Shown: positions 1-8,689 of the stretch, piece after piece
Numbering within the stretch: position 1 is the stretch's first letter
How the letters are laid out: each line of letters opens with the position of its first letter
DNA from: Schoenoplectus triqueter
Taxonomy: Eukaryota > Streptophyta > Magnoliopsida > Poales > Cyperaceae
Length of the DNA stretch: 38,298 bases
Assembly: GCA_964058805.1 (NCBI GenBank)
Contig: CAXKVV010001043.1
Coordinates: 1-38,298 of the forward strand
Reading direction: 5' to 3'
Made by a program: the position numbers and the translations under genes
Notes under the pieces: model-generated
Seen by the model: only the letters and a program-made list of their open reading frames with translations
What the model was told of the DNA's origin: nothing
Databases searched by the model: none

Positions 1-370
1 CCAAAACCAGTTAATTTTGATGTTTGAACTAAACCCAAGCAATTAATATAGAACTCATGCTGGAGTTTTTAAACTAAACCAATTTCATATGATGACAAAC
101 GAATTCGCCCCAGACTTCAGGTCAAAATTTTACATTTCACTAAATTGATGGTATTCTTTAAAAAAGAAAAGATTGCTGCAATTTAAAAATGTCAAAAGTG
201 ACCCTTCTCTAATAGAAGAGCTTGAGAGGACTGACAATTTGAAACCAAATTCCACTCATTTGTTAATTTACAAACTAAAACTTGCAATCCTGTCTTCCAA
301 AGAGAATTAAATTAATGTAAGAGAACTTTAAAGGAGATGTACACTGAAAAATCATGCGAATATGCTAGGA
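1..370. other. Intergenic sequence, no feature seen
   Basis: AT-rich sequence with no coding potential, RNA gene or repeat that I can support. It lies outside the large foldback that begins near 371. Confidence 0.5.
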
Positions 371-1883
371 GTTTGTCTATTGTGCTTTTAAAACACTTCG
401 ACAGAAATACTTATGGTCCAAATTATAATTTTTTATATTCAAAATTTTAATTTAAGTAGTTTAATAAATTTTTATATCATAATTTTATATATAAAAATAT
501 TAATTTTTATCATGTTCGGAGTTATTTTACTATGCTTAATATTTTTTTTATAAAATGACTCTTTTTGACATACAAATTTTAGTACTTTTTCTATGGGTTC
601 ATTTGGCAAATCAAAGAATAGCTTTGAAAGAATGGTAATTTTAGAAGAGTGATAGAATAGTGTATTTTGGTAGAATGGTAAAAGAGTGTTCTTGACTATT
701 CGAAAAAGCGAAAATATCGTTTGACACTTGTTAATCAAAATAGTTAAAATATTATGATACTAACAATGATGATGATGATAATAATAATAGTAAAATAATA
801 ATAATAGTAATAATAATAATGATAATATAATAATAACAATAAAATAATAATCATAATCCATAATCATAATCATAGTATATAATAATATTCATAGTTGTAA
901 TCATAATAATATAATAGAAATATAAACATAATCATAATATAATAATATAATAAAAAAATATATAATTATAATAATAATCATAATAATATAATAATAAATA
1001 AATATAATTATAATAATATAATAATAATAATAATATAATAATACAATACAAGATAATCAAATAATAATCATAATCATGATAATAATATAATAAGAAAAAT
1101 TATAATCATAATAATAATAATAATATAATAATAATAATAATAAATAAATAAATAATTATAACCATAATAATATAATTATAATATAATTATAATCATAATC
1201 ATAATACAATAATAATAATAAATAATTATAATCATAATAATATAATCATAGCTATAATCATAATATAATAATAATAATATAATTATATTTATAATCATAA
1301 TATAATAATATAATAATATAATACTAAAATCATAATTAATATAATATAATAATAAATAATAAAATTAATCATATAGTAATAATAATACTAACAACGATGT
1401 TAATGTACTAATAATAATAATAATATATAGACATCATAATATTAATATTATAATAAATCATAATCATAATAATAATATAGTAATAAATCATAATCATAAT
1501 ATAATACAAGATAATCAAACAATAATAGCTATTCTGACGAGAGATAATTCGATATATCACCTATAACTTGGTATACCGGATTAACACTCTTCCGCACTCT
1601 TCTACTTAGTCTAAAATTAGTTTGACAAATTAATTCATTGAAATAGCTATTCTATTCTAAGTTTTTGCTATTCCACCAAGTGTCAAACAAACCTATTATT
1701 TTAGGGCTATGTTTTAAAAATTATTAAGTATAGTAAAATAATTCAAATATGATAAAACGTACTATTCTACTAGATTATGATATAAAGATTTTATTGAGCT
1801 AATTAAATTAAAATTTTGAATATGAAAAATTAAAATTTAGATCGTAAATATTTCGACAAGTACTTATTGAAATGACAAACTAA
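371..1883. mobile_element. Large foldback element enclosing a trinucleotide satellite
   Basis: The two flanks are imperfect inverted repeats of each other. The left arm, about 371-740, reads in reverse complement much like the right arm, about 1560-1883. Shared blocks include ATTAAG(C/T)ATAGTAAAATAA followed by ATGATAAAA, then AAATTAAAATTTTGAATAT, and near the outer edges GTTTGTC. A second, inner pair of ends is visible: a GGTTCATTTGG-like end near 595 and its counterpart CAAACAAACC near 1687-1696. This could mean one element nested in another, or a single long-TIR element. No coding sequence and no clear target duplication were found, so the family is unassigned. A hAT or PIF/Harbinger derivative is possible from the GGTTTGTTTGG-like end, but this is inference. 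Confidence 0.55.
754..1532. repeat. Degenerate (AAT)n/(ATC)n trinucleotide satellite, about 780 bp
   Basis: An almost uninterrupted run of ATA/AAT triplets with interspersed CAT triplets, so the strand is nearly free of G. A longer internal word, CAAGATAATCAAA, recurs near 1049 and 1505, so segmental duplication as well as slippage built the array. It occupies the loop of the surrounding foldback. Confidence 0.85.
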
Positions 1884-2036
1884 ATACGCTGGAAGAAGCA
1901 CTTATTATTCGATCAAAATCTTAATCGAATAATACTCTTGTTGCATCATGCAGTGTAATACTAATACACTAGTTGCGTTAAGATTCGTTCAAAGCAAATC
2001 TCAAAAAATCCCCCAGAAATTCCACCGGTTCGTATG

Positions 2037-2140
2037 TGAGTGTTTTTTATTAAAAAAATAAAAACTTTCTAATTATAAAATGAGAAAATATTAAAAAAAA
2101 TTTGAAAACAAATGAAAAAGCACACCTAGAGTGCAGCATA
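2037..2140. repeat. Left copy of a 5.4-kb-spaced inverted repeat
   Basis: This segment matches the reverse complement of about 7395-7505. The core words are TTTTTATTA, then TAATTATAAAATGAGAAAA (left) against TAACTATAAAATGAGAAAA (right, reversed), then a CACA(T)CCTA-like inner edge. The pair encloses the Mutator-like element and the MITE cluster. They could be ends of one large disrupted element, or two separate copies in opposite orientation. Confidence 0.5.
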
Positions 2141-2557
2141 TTCATTTTTTTTTCTTTATCGTTTGGTCTTTTAACACACCAATACACCGTACATCTTTTC
2201 ATGGAGAAGTTATATTCCGATCATAGTTTTCATCAAAAGTTATGCACGTCTTAAAAAAAAAATTATTTCTAATTTTCAGCATTTCTCGGTATTGTTGTCT
2301 CATGTTTTTTGTTCGTTTGGCCCAAAAATTATTCAACGGATTACTAATGGATGTATACAAGTCACTAAAATTATATTTTAATTGTTCAATAATAATAATA
2401 GGAAAAAATATGTATTAAATAGTGTTAAAAATTAATTAATTAACTAAAACATATTTTTTATACGTCATGAGCAGAACAATAAAATTCCGATCTGCACATA
2501 TAACCTTTTCACAAAAGTTCATAAAAAGATGCAAAATGCCGTCACAAAATCGAATGG

Positions 2558-2585
2558 TATATATATATATATATATATATATATA
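2558..2585. repeat. (TA)n microsatellite at the left border of the Mutator-like element
   Basis: Pure TA dinucleotides abut the terminal inverted repeat starting at 2585. Because the border is simple sequence, any 9-bp target duplication cannot be distinguished from the repeat. Confidence 0.9.
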
Positions 2586-2860
2586 ATCAGGCTACTTTAC
2601 TTTACATAGCACAGTGTTAGGTGTGATATGCCATCTCTGACCATTCAAATTTCATCCAGATCCGCACTTAATAGATAGAGCGGTCGATAGAAATTAAAAT
2701 AGAATTGCTATGTTTAATTGTAAGCGCCTCTCCGTTTTCATAATTTCTCTCCTGACCCAATCGATGAAAGAGAAAAACCCTAAACTGCTCTGATTTTCCT
2801 CTCTCATAGGAGTAGCGGCCCCAGTAAGAAGTGCTCCATTTCCACTTCACCGCGCCATGT
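2585..2860 (+). repeat. Left terminal inverted repeat of the Mutator-like element
   Basis: Pairs with 5285-5560. It contains a telo-box word AAACCCTAA at 2775-2783 followed by a CT-rich stretch, and GACCATTCAAATTTCATCC near 2639. Homology to the partner fades after CGCGCCA near 2858. Confidence 0.8.
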
Positions 2861-2930
2861 GTGATTTCTAATTAAACGGAGAATTCTCTTACTTGTCAGG
2901 TTTGATTCTCTTGACCTAAGTGCTCAAAAT

Positions 2931-3764
2931 GTGGGCACATCACAAATAATGGAGATCATTTCTAAGAAGCATGGGGGGAGAAGACTTTATTTTAAGAAAA
3001 AAGATGTGAATAATCAGATTGCAATACAAAATAGAAAGTTTATTGGAGTGGATATTGAAACCACATTAGCATATTTTCTTAAGAAGCAAGAAGGTGATGC
3101 AACAATTAGGTTTTGAACATTTTCCTAAGCAATACATATTGAATAGGTGGTGTAAGGATGCTAATGCAAGTGTAAAGAAGCCTGTTGTGGATAGGATCAC
3201 AAAATTAGGAGAATCAGAGGCACTACGAGCATTTAGGAGGGCTACTATTAGACCTCAATTTAGAGAACTTGAAAACTTAGCGGTAACATCTATTGCTGCT
3301 TTTAATTTTGTTAGGTCTATAATTAGCAATGCCAAGAATGATGTTATGCCTATGGTTAATATGGAAGCACCTCCTTTATTAATTGAGGCAATACAAGAGA
3401 GAGAAGACCAGCGAGAGAAAGATGAAGTGCAAAAGTTCATCGATCCTCTTTTGTCATGTTGTAAAGGAATAAAGAAGAGGTTGGCACGTTTCATACCTGT
3501 TGTTGAGACCAATGTGAAAAAAAAAGAACTTGTAGTTATTGCCATACAAAATAAGCTTATAATATAAGAACATGTCCTAAGGTACATGAGTTTCACATTA
3601 TTTCTCCTAATAAATTTATATTTAATATGGTAGAAATATGTCATTTATTTGAAGTTTTGATTAATTACGCTACAAAGAGATATTGATAATGAGAAAAAAA
3701 AATTAAAAGATAATATTAGTTCTGAGGATGAATCTAGTGAAGATAATGTACAGATTAAGCTTTA
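2931..3764 (+). pseudogene. FAR1/MULE-transposase-like relic with the catalytic middle deleted
   Basis: FAR1-related proteins and MULE transposases share a DNA-binding N-terminal region, a DDE-type transposase core and a SWIM zinc finger. Here only two islands remain. The first (2931-3105) contains HGGRRLYFKKKDVNN and RKFIGVDIETTLAYFLKKQ, matching the linker that normally precedes the transposase core. The second (3113-3567) contains FPKQYILNRWCKDA, the motif that follows the SWIM region. The two islands are in different frames and meet near 3094-3116, so roughly 300 or more residues including the catalytic triad are missing. A further in-frame block at 3681-3764 encodes an acidic, serine-rich tail with a stop at 3762-3764, perhaps a separate last exon. 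No intact start is visible. Family assignment is by recognition of these motifs. No activity is expected. Confidence 0.75.
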
Positions 3765-3935
3765 GATCGTTGTACTATTTATTTATTGCTTGTTGGACTT
3801 ATTTGTTATTTAGCCTTGATTGTTTATCTATTTAAGTTTAGTTTTAGCCTTGTCTAGTTGGACTTATTTATTGTTTTAGCTTTAGATTGTTGTACTATTT
3901 ATCTGTTTAGATATTGTTGGTTGGACTTATTTGAG
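3762..3935 (+). repeat. Short direct duplication inside the Mutator-like element
   Basis: TTTAGATCGTTGTACTATTTAT near 3762 recurs as TTTAGATTGTTGTACTATTTAT near 3881. Each is followed by a GTTGGACTTATTTG block, which also appears once more between them near 3858. It looks like an imperfect tandem duplication of about 120 bp. Confidence 0.65.
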
Positions 3936-5284
3936 GATATATTATTAAGTTTTGGCTTTATGACACTCAATTGCTTGTAATTTATTGTTTAACTTTGATT
4001 TTTATTGTTCATAATGTTGGTTCATTTCAGGAATAAATAGATATGCATGACGAGAACTTTGGTTCTAAAAATTGATATGCATGAGGAAAAATTTAGTTCA
4101 TCCCAGGACAATAGGAGAAGGAACAAAAATTATCTAGTAATTCAATTTCAAGGGGGTATGCATGAAATTCAATTATATGTCTAAACATGAGGAACCAAAT
4201 GATATTATAAGACTATGCAGTAAGTGCATAATTACTTATTATTGTTCAACTAAATATTAAAAAAAATATGTCATGCAAAACAATAATTGTTCATACAAAG
4301 CATATAAAAGCACATATTGTTGTTACAAATTGTTCCAGCATACAAAACAACTTTTCCAAATTTATGTTAGATTCTCATGTTATTACTCTTAAAAGCATAC
4401 AAATCAACGGACATTGTTGTTCATACAAAACAACCGTTTCAAAATATAAATTTTATATTGATACCAATTATAATTTCTAACATAAGTTACAACAAACATA
4501 CAAAATGGAAAATATAAAACAATCATGCATAGATAACTAAATTTAATTATCCTCCTTATTTCTTGAATTGCATTTTCGCATCGACATTGTTTGTCTCTTT
4601 TATATATGAGATTCATATTCACTTCATCATGCTTCTTACGGATAGATTTCAAATACATAACATCACACCAAGCACGGAAGATGTTGCCATCCTGGGCATA
4701 CTCACATGCATAGAATTCATGGTCTGGATTATTATTGGTATGAGACAGTCACAAAACACGGAGAATCATATTTCTTACAAATATATTACGGCATCATGGC
4801 TAAATTGTAACTTCCAGAACTATCTATCTTCATATCTGTTTTTATTTTTTTTTTCTTGTAGAGTTTACAATTACTAATCTATTAAATAGCAATTTATTTA
4901 TTTTTCTTATCCTATCAGTCATCGCAGACCACACCACAAGTAATAGCATGGAATTATTAAAATTAAAAGGAACTAGAAAAGGACAAGTAATCTATTAAAT
5001 GTCATTTCATTCAAAACTATACGGTTAATAGCAAAAAAATTATTCAAGACAGGTAACCAGCTTAACCAATTACTAGGAAATAAAAAATGACTAATATATG
5101 TAAATAGATAACAAAAAATAAAGAACCTTAATTAACGATAAGAGACTTGGTTCATACAAATTTAGAGAGTCTAATAGCAGATCTTTGATTTATGGTCCCT
5201 GACGAAAGATCGCAACCAATAGAAAAGAGAAAATCAACGAGTTCTCACTGAAAATAATCGTAGAAAGAAACTAAATGGAGAAGT
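3936..5284. other. Remainder of the Mutator-like element, no gene seen
   Basis: AT-rich internal filler. The short open frames here have no recognisable domain or codon bias. TTCATACAAA and related words recur near 4289, 4421 and 5152 without forming a regular array. Confidence 0.5.
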
Positions 5285-5559
5285 ACCTGGCGCAGTGAAA
5301 TGAAAATGGAACGCTTCTTGTTGGGGCCACTGTGCCTGCAAGAGAGGAAAAATCAGAGCAGCTAGGGTTTTTCTCTTTCATCGATTGGGTCGGGAGAGAA
5401 ATTATGAAAATGGAGAGGCGTTTACAATTAAACAGAGCGACTCCGTTTTAATTTCTATCAATCGCCCCATCTGTTAAGCGCGGATCTGGATGAAATTTGA
5501 ACGGTCATAGATGGCATAACACACCTACCACTGTGCTATGAAAAGTATAGTAGCCAGAT

Positions 5560-5560
<1 letters not shown>
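5285..5560 (-). repeat. Right terminal inverted repeat of the Mutator-like element
   Basis: Reverse complement counterpart of 2585-2860, with TAGGGTTT at 5363-5370 as the partner of the left telo-box word. Scattered substitutions separate the two copies, which suggests an old insertion. Confidence 0.8.

Positions 5561-5618
<58 letters not shown>
5561..5618. repeat. (CT)n(TA)n compound microsatellite
   Basis: About 26 bases of CT (5561-5586) run into about 32 bases of TA. It begins directly at the end of the Mutator-like right TIR. Confidence 0.92.
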
Positions 5619-5622
<4 letters not shown>

Positions 5623-5827
5623 TAGATCGCATTAGTGTGGTCAAGGTATCATTCTTAAGGATCGGATTGGGCTTCTCAAGGGTCGGACCTAATGGGTCTA
5701 CGAGAGCATCGGGTAAGGGTCGGGTTTGATAAGGGTTTTGAGAGGATTAGATTTAAAATGACTTAATTTTTAAGGGGAGAGCCCGGTCCTTACTAAGTGT
5801 TTCAGACTCTAAGGGCCGGGTAAGAGC

Positions 5828-5828
<1 letters not shown>
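5619..5828 (+). repeat. Left half of an older split foldback element
   Basis: This segment, rich in AAGGGTCGG-type words, corresponds in reverse complement to about 7206-7430. For example, GGGCTTCTCAAGGGTCGGAC here matches the reverse of GGTCCTTGAGAAGTCCAACC near 7284. The outer ends TCGCATTAGTG (5626) and CCGCACTAGGG (right, reversed) also correspond. The intervening MITEs therefore appear to have inserted into its centre. Confidence 0.5.

Positions 5829-5863
<35 letters not shown>
5829..5863. repeat. (TA)n microsatellite bordering MITE A
   Basis: About 34 bases of TA immediately before the MITE end GAGGCTATGGTGCTT. Confidence 0.92.
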
Positions 5864-5867
<4 letters not shown>

Positions 5868-6222
5868 GGCTATGGTGCTTCCCATCCGTATCTCAAATTT
5901 AAAAGTTCAAATGGCCGATCCAAACCATTGAACATCATATTCATATTTAAATATCCTTGAAGATCAAATTTTATATTATTTTAAAATTTTTTGCTATTTT
6001 TTAAATGGGTACAAAGTTTGCTGATCTAACGATTTCTGCACCATCCAAAACTAATGATTTTGTACCCATCTAAAAAATAGCAAACAATTTTGAAAAAAAT
6101 ATAAATTTTGATCTTCAAAGATAGTTCAATATGGAGATCATGTTTAACGGTTTGGATCGGCCGTTTGAACTTTCAAATTCGAGATATGAACGTGAGGTTT
6201 TGTGTTTCGCAAAGTACCATAG
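5864..6222. mobile_element. Foldback MITE A, microsatellite-bordered
   Basis: The two halves are near-complete inverted repeats. The left half starts GAGGCTATGGTGCTT and runs through GGCCGATCCAAACC and TTTGCTATTTTTTAAATGGG. The right half ends in AAGTACCATAGTC with the complementary words. It is about 360 bp, non-coding, and bordered by (TA)n on the left and (CT)n(TA)n(GA)n on the right. It belongs with MITE B and the 23.3-24.2 kb element by shared terminal and internal words. Confidence 0.8.
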
Positions 6223-6254
<32 letters not shown>

Positions 6255-6268
6255 GAGAGAGAGAGAGA
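6223..6268. repeat. (CT)n(TA)n(GA)n palindromic microsatellite between MITEs A and B
   Basis: CT, then TA, then GA dinucleotides form a perfect dyad of simple sequence. It can be read as the right border of MITE A fused to the left border of MITE B. Confidence 0.9.
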
Positions 6269-6637
6269 AGGAGTTATACTATCGTTAGTCATGAAGTACA
6301 AAATATTTTTGTACTTCGCGTCGTATCTGTCATTTCTGAATTCAAAACATCGATCCGACCGTTAAAAATGTTCTCCATATTAAAATATATTTGGAAATCA
6401 AATTTTACATTTTTTATCAAAAAAATTCTATTTTTTTGATAGGATAAAAATGGATTGAGTTTATGATTTTTAGTAAGAACGATTTTCTAATCCTCAAAAA
6501 TATAAAATTTGATCTCCAAACATATTTCAATATGGAGAACACTTTTAATGGTCAGATTGGTATTTTAAATTTGAAAATGAAAGATACGAAACGAAGTACA
6601 AAATATTTTTGTACTTCATGACTAACCGTAGCATAAT

Positions 6638-6638
<1 letters not shown>
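6269..6638. mobile_element. Foldback MITE B, microsatellite-bordered
   Basis: Inverted halves of about 180 bp each. The left carries TTAGTCATGAAGTACAAAAT and the right carries its complement ending in GACTAACCGTAGCATAATTC. The inner shared block is TTCTCCATATT followed by AATCAAATTTTA. It is non-coding and flanked by (GA)n on the left and (CT)n(TA)n on the right. Confidence 0.8.

Positions 6639-6683
<45 letters not shown>
6639..6683. repeat. (CT)n(TA)n microsatellite between MITEs B and C
   Basis: CT dinucleotides pass into TA dinucleotides, with no other sequence between the two MITE ends. Confidence 0.9.
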
Positions 6684-7060
6684 GTTAAGATACCGTGAGC
6701 TTAAGCTCACGGAGACCTTCCGTAAGCTTAACTCAAAAAATATATCAAATCATCTCGAAATTTTAATTTATCATTCTCATTAAATTATTTATATGAAAAT
6801 CTATTGGGATGTAAAAATTTGGAGTGTTTTGAGTTTTTTAAGTCATGGTTTTTAATTTTTGAAAATCATCTCTAAAAAATAATATATTTAATATTTGAAC
6901 ATCATTTTTAAAAATTAAAAACGATGACTTAAAAAGCTCAAAACACTCCAAATTTTTGCATCCCATGAGATTTTCATATAAAGAATTTAATGAAAATGAT
7001 AAATTAAAATTTTGAGATGATTTGATATATTTTTTGAGTTAATCTCACGGTATATCCATT
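6684..7060. mobile_element. Foldback MITE C
   Basis: The left end reads AAGATACCGTGAGCTTAAGC and the right end reversed reads GGATATACCGTGAGATTAAC. Both then run into AACTCAAAAAATATATCAAA. The central dyad GAGTGTTTTGAG(T/C)TTTTTAAGTCAT closes the foldback. An additional GAGCTTAAGCTC palindrome (6697-6708) sits in the left end only. About 377 bp, non-coding. Confidence 0.75.
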
Positions 7061-7070
7061 ATATATATTA

Positions 7071-7430
7071 CTGATTATATATTTTTAATATTAATTTATA
7101 TTTATATAATAATATTAAATTATATATTTTTTTATTTTGGCATTTCATTTTAAATTTTATTTTTTTAGATTTTTAAGTGTAATTAATATAGAATATAGAA
7201 TATTAAAGAAAGGGTGTGAGAAAGACTAAATAAGGGCCGAAAATAGCCGGATTAGAAGAGTCTATTTTTTAAAGATTAAATTCGGTCCTTGAGAAGTCCA
7301 ACCCTTACTATTAAAAAAGGTCGGATCGAATTTCTAAGAATTGGACAAGAATTATTTTTTTTTAAAGAGCCGGTCAAACTAAATTTAAAGGTCAAACTCT
7401 TATAAACTATCCCTAGTGCGGCCTACCTAC
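7071..7430 (-). repeat. Right half of the older split foldback element
   Basis: From about 7206 onward it matches the reverse complement of 5619-5828. The stretch 7071-7205 is AT-rich and unassigned. Confidence 0.45.
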
Positions 7431-7505
7431 TGAAAGCCACATCTGTAGGATGTGTTTTTTTTTTTCTCATTTTATAGTTAAGAATTTTTTCTAATAAAAA
7501 TCACC
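7395..7505. repeat. Right copy of the 5.4-kb-spaced inverted repeat
   Basis: Reverse complement partner of 2037-2140, with TCTCATTTTATAGTTA as the clearest block. Confidence 0.5.
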
Positions 7506-7933
7506 CTTCTTATGATGCAGAGCAGAAGGTTAGCAGTTAGCACCGAGTTATTACGGTCGATATGTACTTGATCGACGTCGTTCTATCTTATTATACGAGA
7601 GTTAAAGTGATGATAATGTAGCTTAGTAAATATAGATGATTAGCATGTTGACGGATATGATGATTAAACTTGATGCGATTAGATTTGCTAATAATTAGCA
7701 TATTAAAATACTTGTAAAGTCCTACTTTACCTCACTATGTATCACTTAATTAACGACAACGCTACTTTTCATGTTGTAGCGTTGCAATCTTTACTTCTTC
7801 GTGTTATCGAAATTTGAAAGCGAGCTTAAAAAAAATTGAGAATCAAAGTAGAGTTCTTTATTTTTTAAAATTTAATAAGTATTTTAAATTTAATAAGTTA
7901 GACTCCCATCTTTATTTTTTTTCTTAAATCTCC
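7506..7933. other. Intergenic sequence, no feature seen
   Basis: No coding frame with recognisable content, no RNA gene and no obvious repeat. Confidence 0.5.
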
Positions 7934-8125
7934 TCGTTTGACAAGAGCAATAGGTTAAAGCGGAATAAAAATTAAATCATCTTAAAACAGTGATGCTTGA
8001 TAGTAATGAAGTAACTTGCACTTATAAAACTGCTTTCACTTTAGAAAACCTTAAATTATTTTTATTTGATACTTTAAAGCGCTTGAAAATATTTAAAACA
8101 CTTTTCTACACCTAACTATCAGGGT
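7934..8125 (-). mobile_element. MITE D, diverged copy 1
   Basis: Aligns in opposite orientation with 18793-19070. Shared words include AAATCATCTTAAAA, TGATG(C/T)TTGATA(G/A)TAAT and TATACTTTAAAGC-like blocks. Ends are blurred, so the limits are approximate. Confidence 0.5.
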
Positions 8126-8357
8126 ATATACAAAACACAAAACAACAATTAAAATCTCGCGCTTTAAATGACGTGATAATAATATATATATATAGTACCT
8201 TGAAATTAAGCATGAAATTTTAGTATACCCCCACAAAAGTTGACCTAGCGCCCCACAAAATTTTAATCCCTCAAAAGTTAATACAAAAACCCGCTTTTAT
8301 TAAAATAATGATTATCTTTTGTCTAATGTAATATGGGGAATTAAGAAAAGGGTGGGA

Positions 8358-8685
8358 ATTCTTTGCCAATTATATAATTATTTAATTTGACAATGTTGAC
8401 AGACAACTTAATATAAATTTATAAATAAATATTGAAAATAAAAAACTTCATATCATATTTTAAATTTATGGATTGATGTGTTTTAAATTTAATATAATTC
8501 GTGTATTATTTGATATTTTAACAAATACCATTAAATTAAACCGTTAAAATTATCATATAATTTTGATAATAATTAATGAAATATGAAACTTAAAATTAAA
8601 ATAATCGATAGATTATAATTTAATTTGTTTTATAAATTTGTAAATTAGCTGTCAATATTATCAAACTAAATAATTATCAAAGAAT
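8358..8685. mobile_element. Foldback MITE E, about 328 bp
   Basis: ATTCTTTGCCAATTATATAA at the left pairs with ATTCTTTGATAATTATTTAG from the right end reversed. Both continue with TTTGA(C/T)AAT(G/A)TTGACAG and TAAATTTATAAA. It is a non-coding terminal-repeat hairpin of MITE type. No target duplication could be fixed. Confidence 0.7.
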
Positions 8686-8689
8686 CTGC

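Larger units (their letters stand above)
2585..5560. mobile_element. Mutator-like (MULE) element with 276-bp TIRs and a FAR1-type relic
   Basis: Positions 2585-2860 and 5285-5560 are imperfect inverted repeats of equal length. The outer ends read AATCAGGCTACTTTACTTT (left) and AATCTGGCTACTATACTTT (right, reversed), continuing through CATAGCACAGTG and TTCATCCAGATCCGC. Long TIRs and an internal FAR1/MULE-type coding relic are the usual signs of a Mutator-superfamily element. The element is about 2.98 kb and lacks the catalytic transposase core, so it would be non-autonomous. The borders are (TA)n on the left and (CT)n(TA)n on the right, which hides the target duplication. The TIR carries AAACCCTAA and a pyrimidine tract that look like a promoter or leader. 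Confidence 0.8.

Noticed and set aside
472..738. 88-codon minus-strand frame in the left foldback arm
   Set aside because: Lys/Ile/Phe-rich, as expected from AT-rich DNA, with no motif; the sequence is explained by the inverted arm.
6108..6439. Overlapping open frames across MITE A/B and the CT/TA repeats
   Set aside because: They run through the arm of a foldback and a dinucleotide repeat and encode Ser-Leu and Tyr-Ile repeats, so they are by-products of the repeat.
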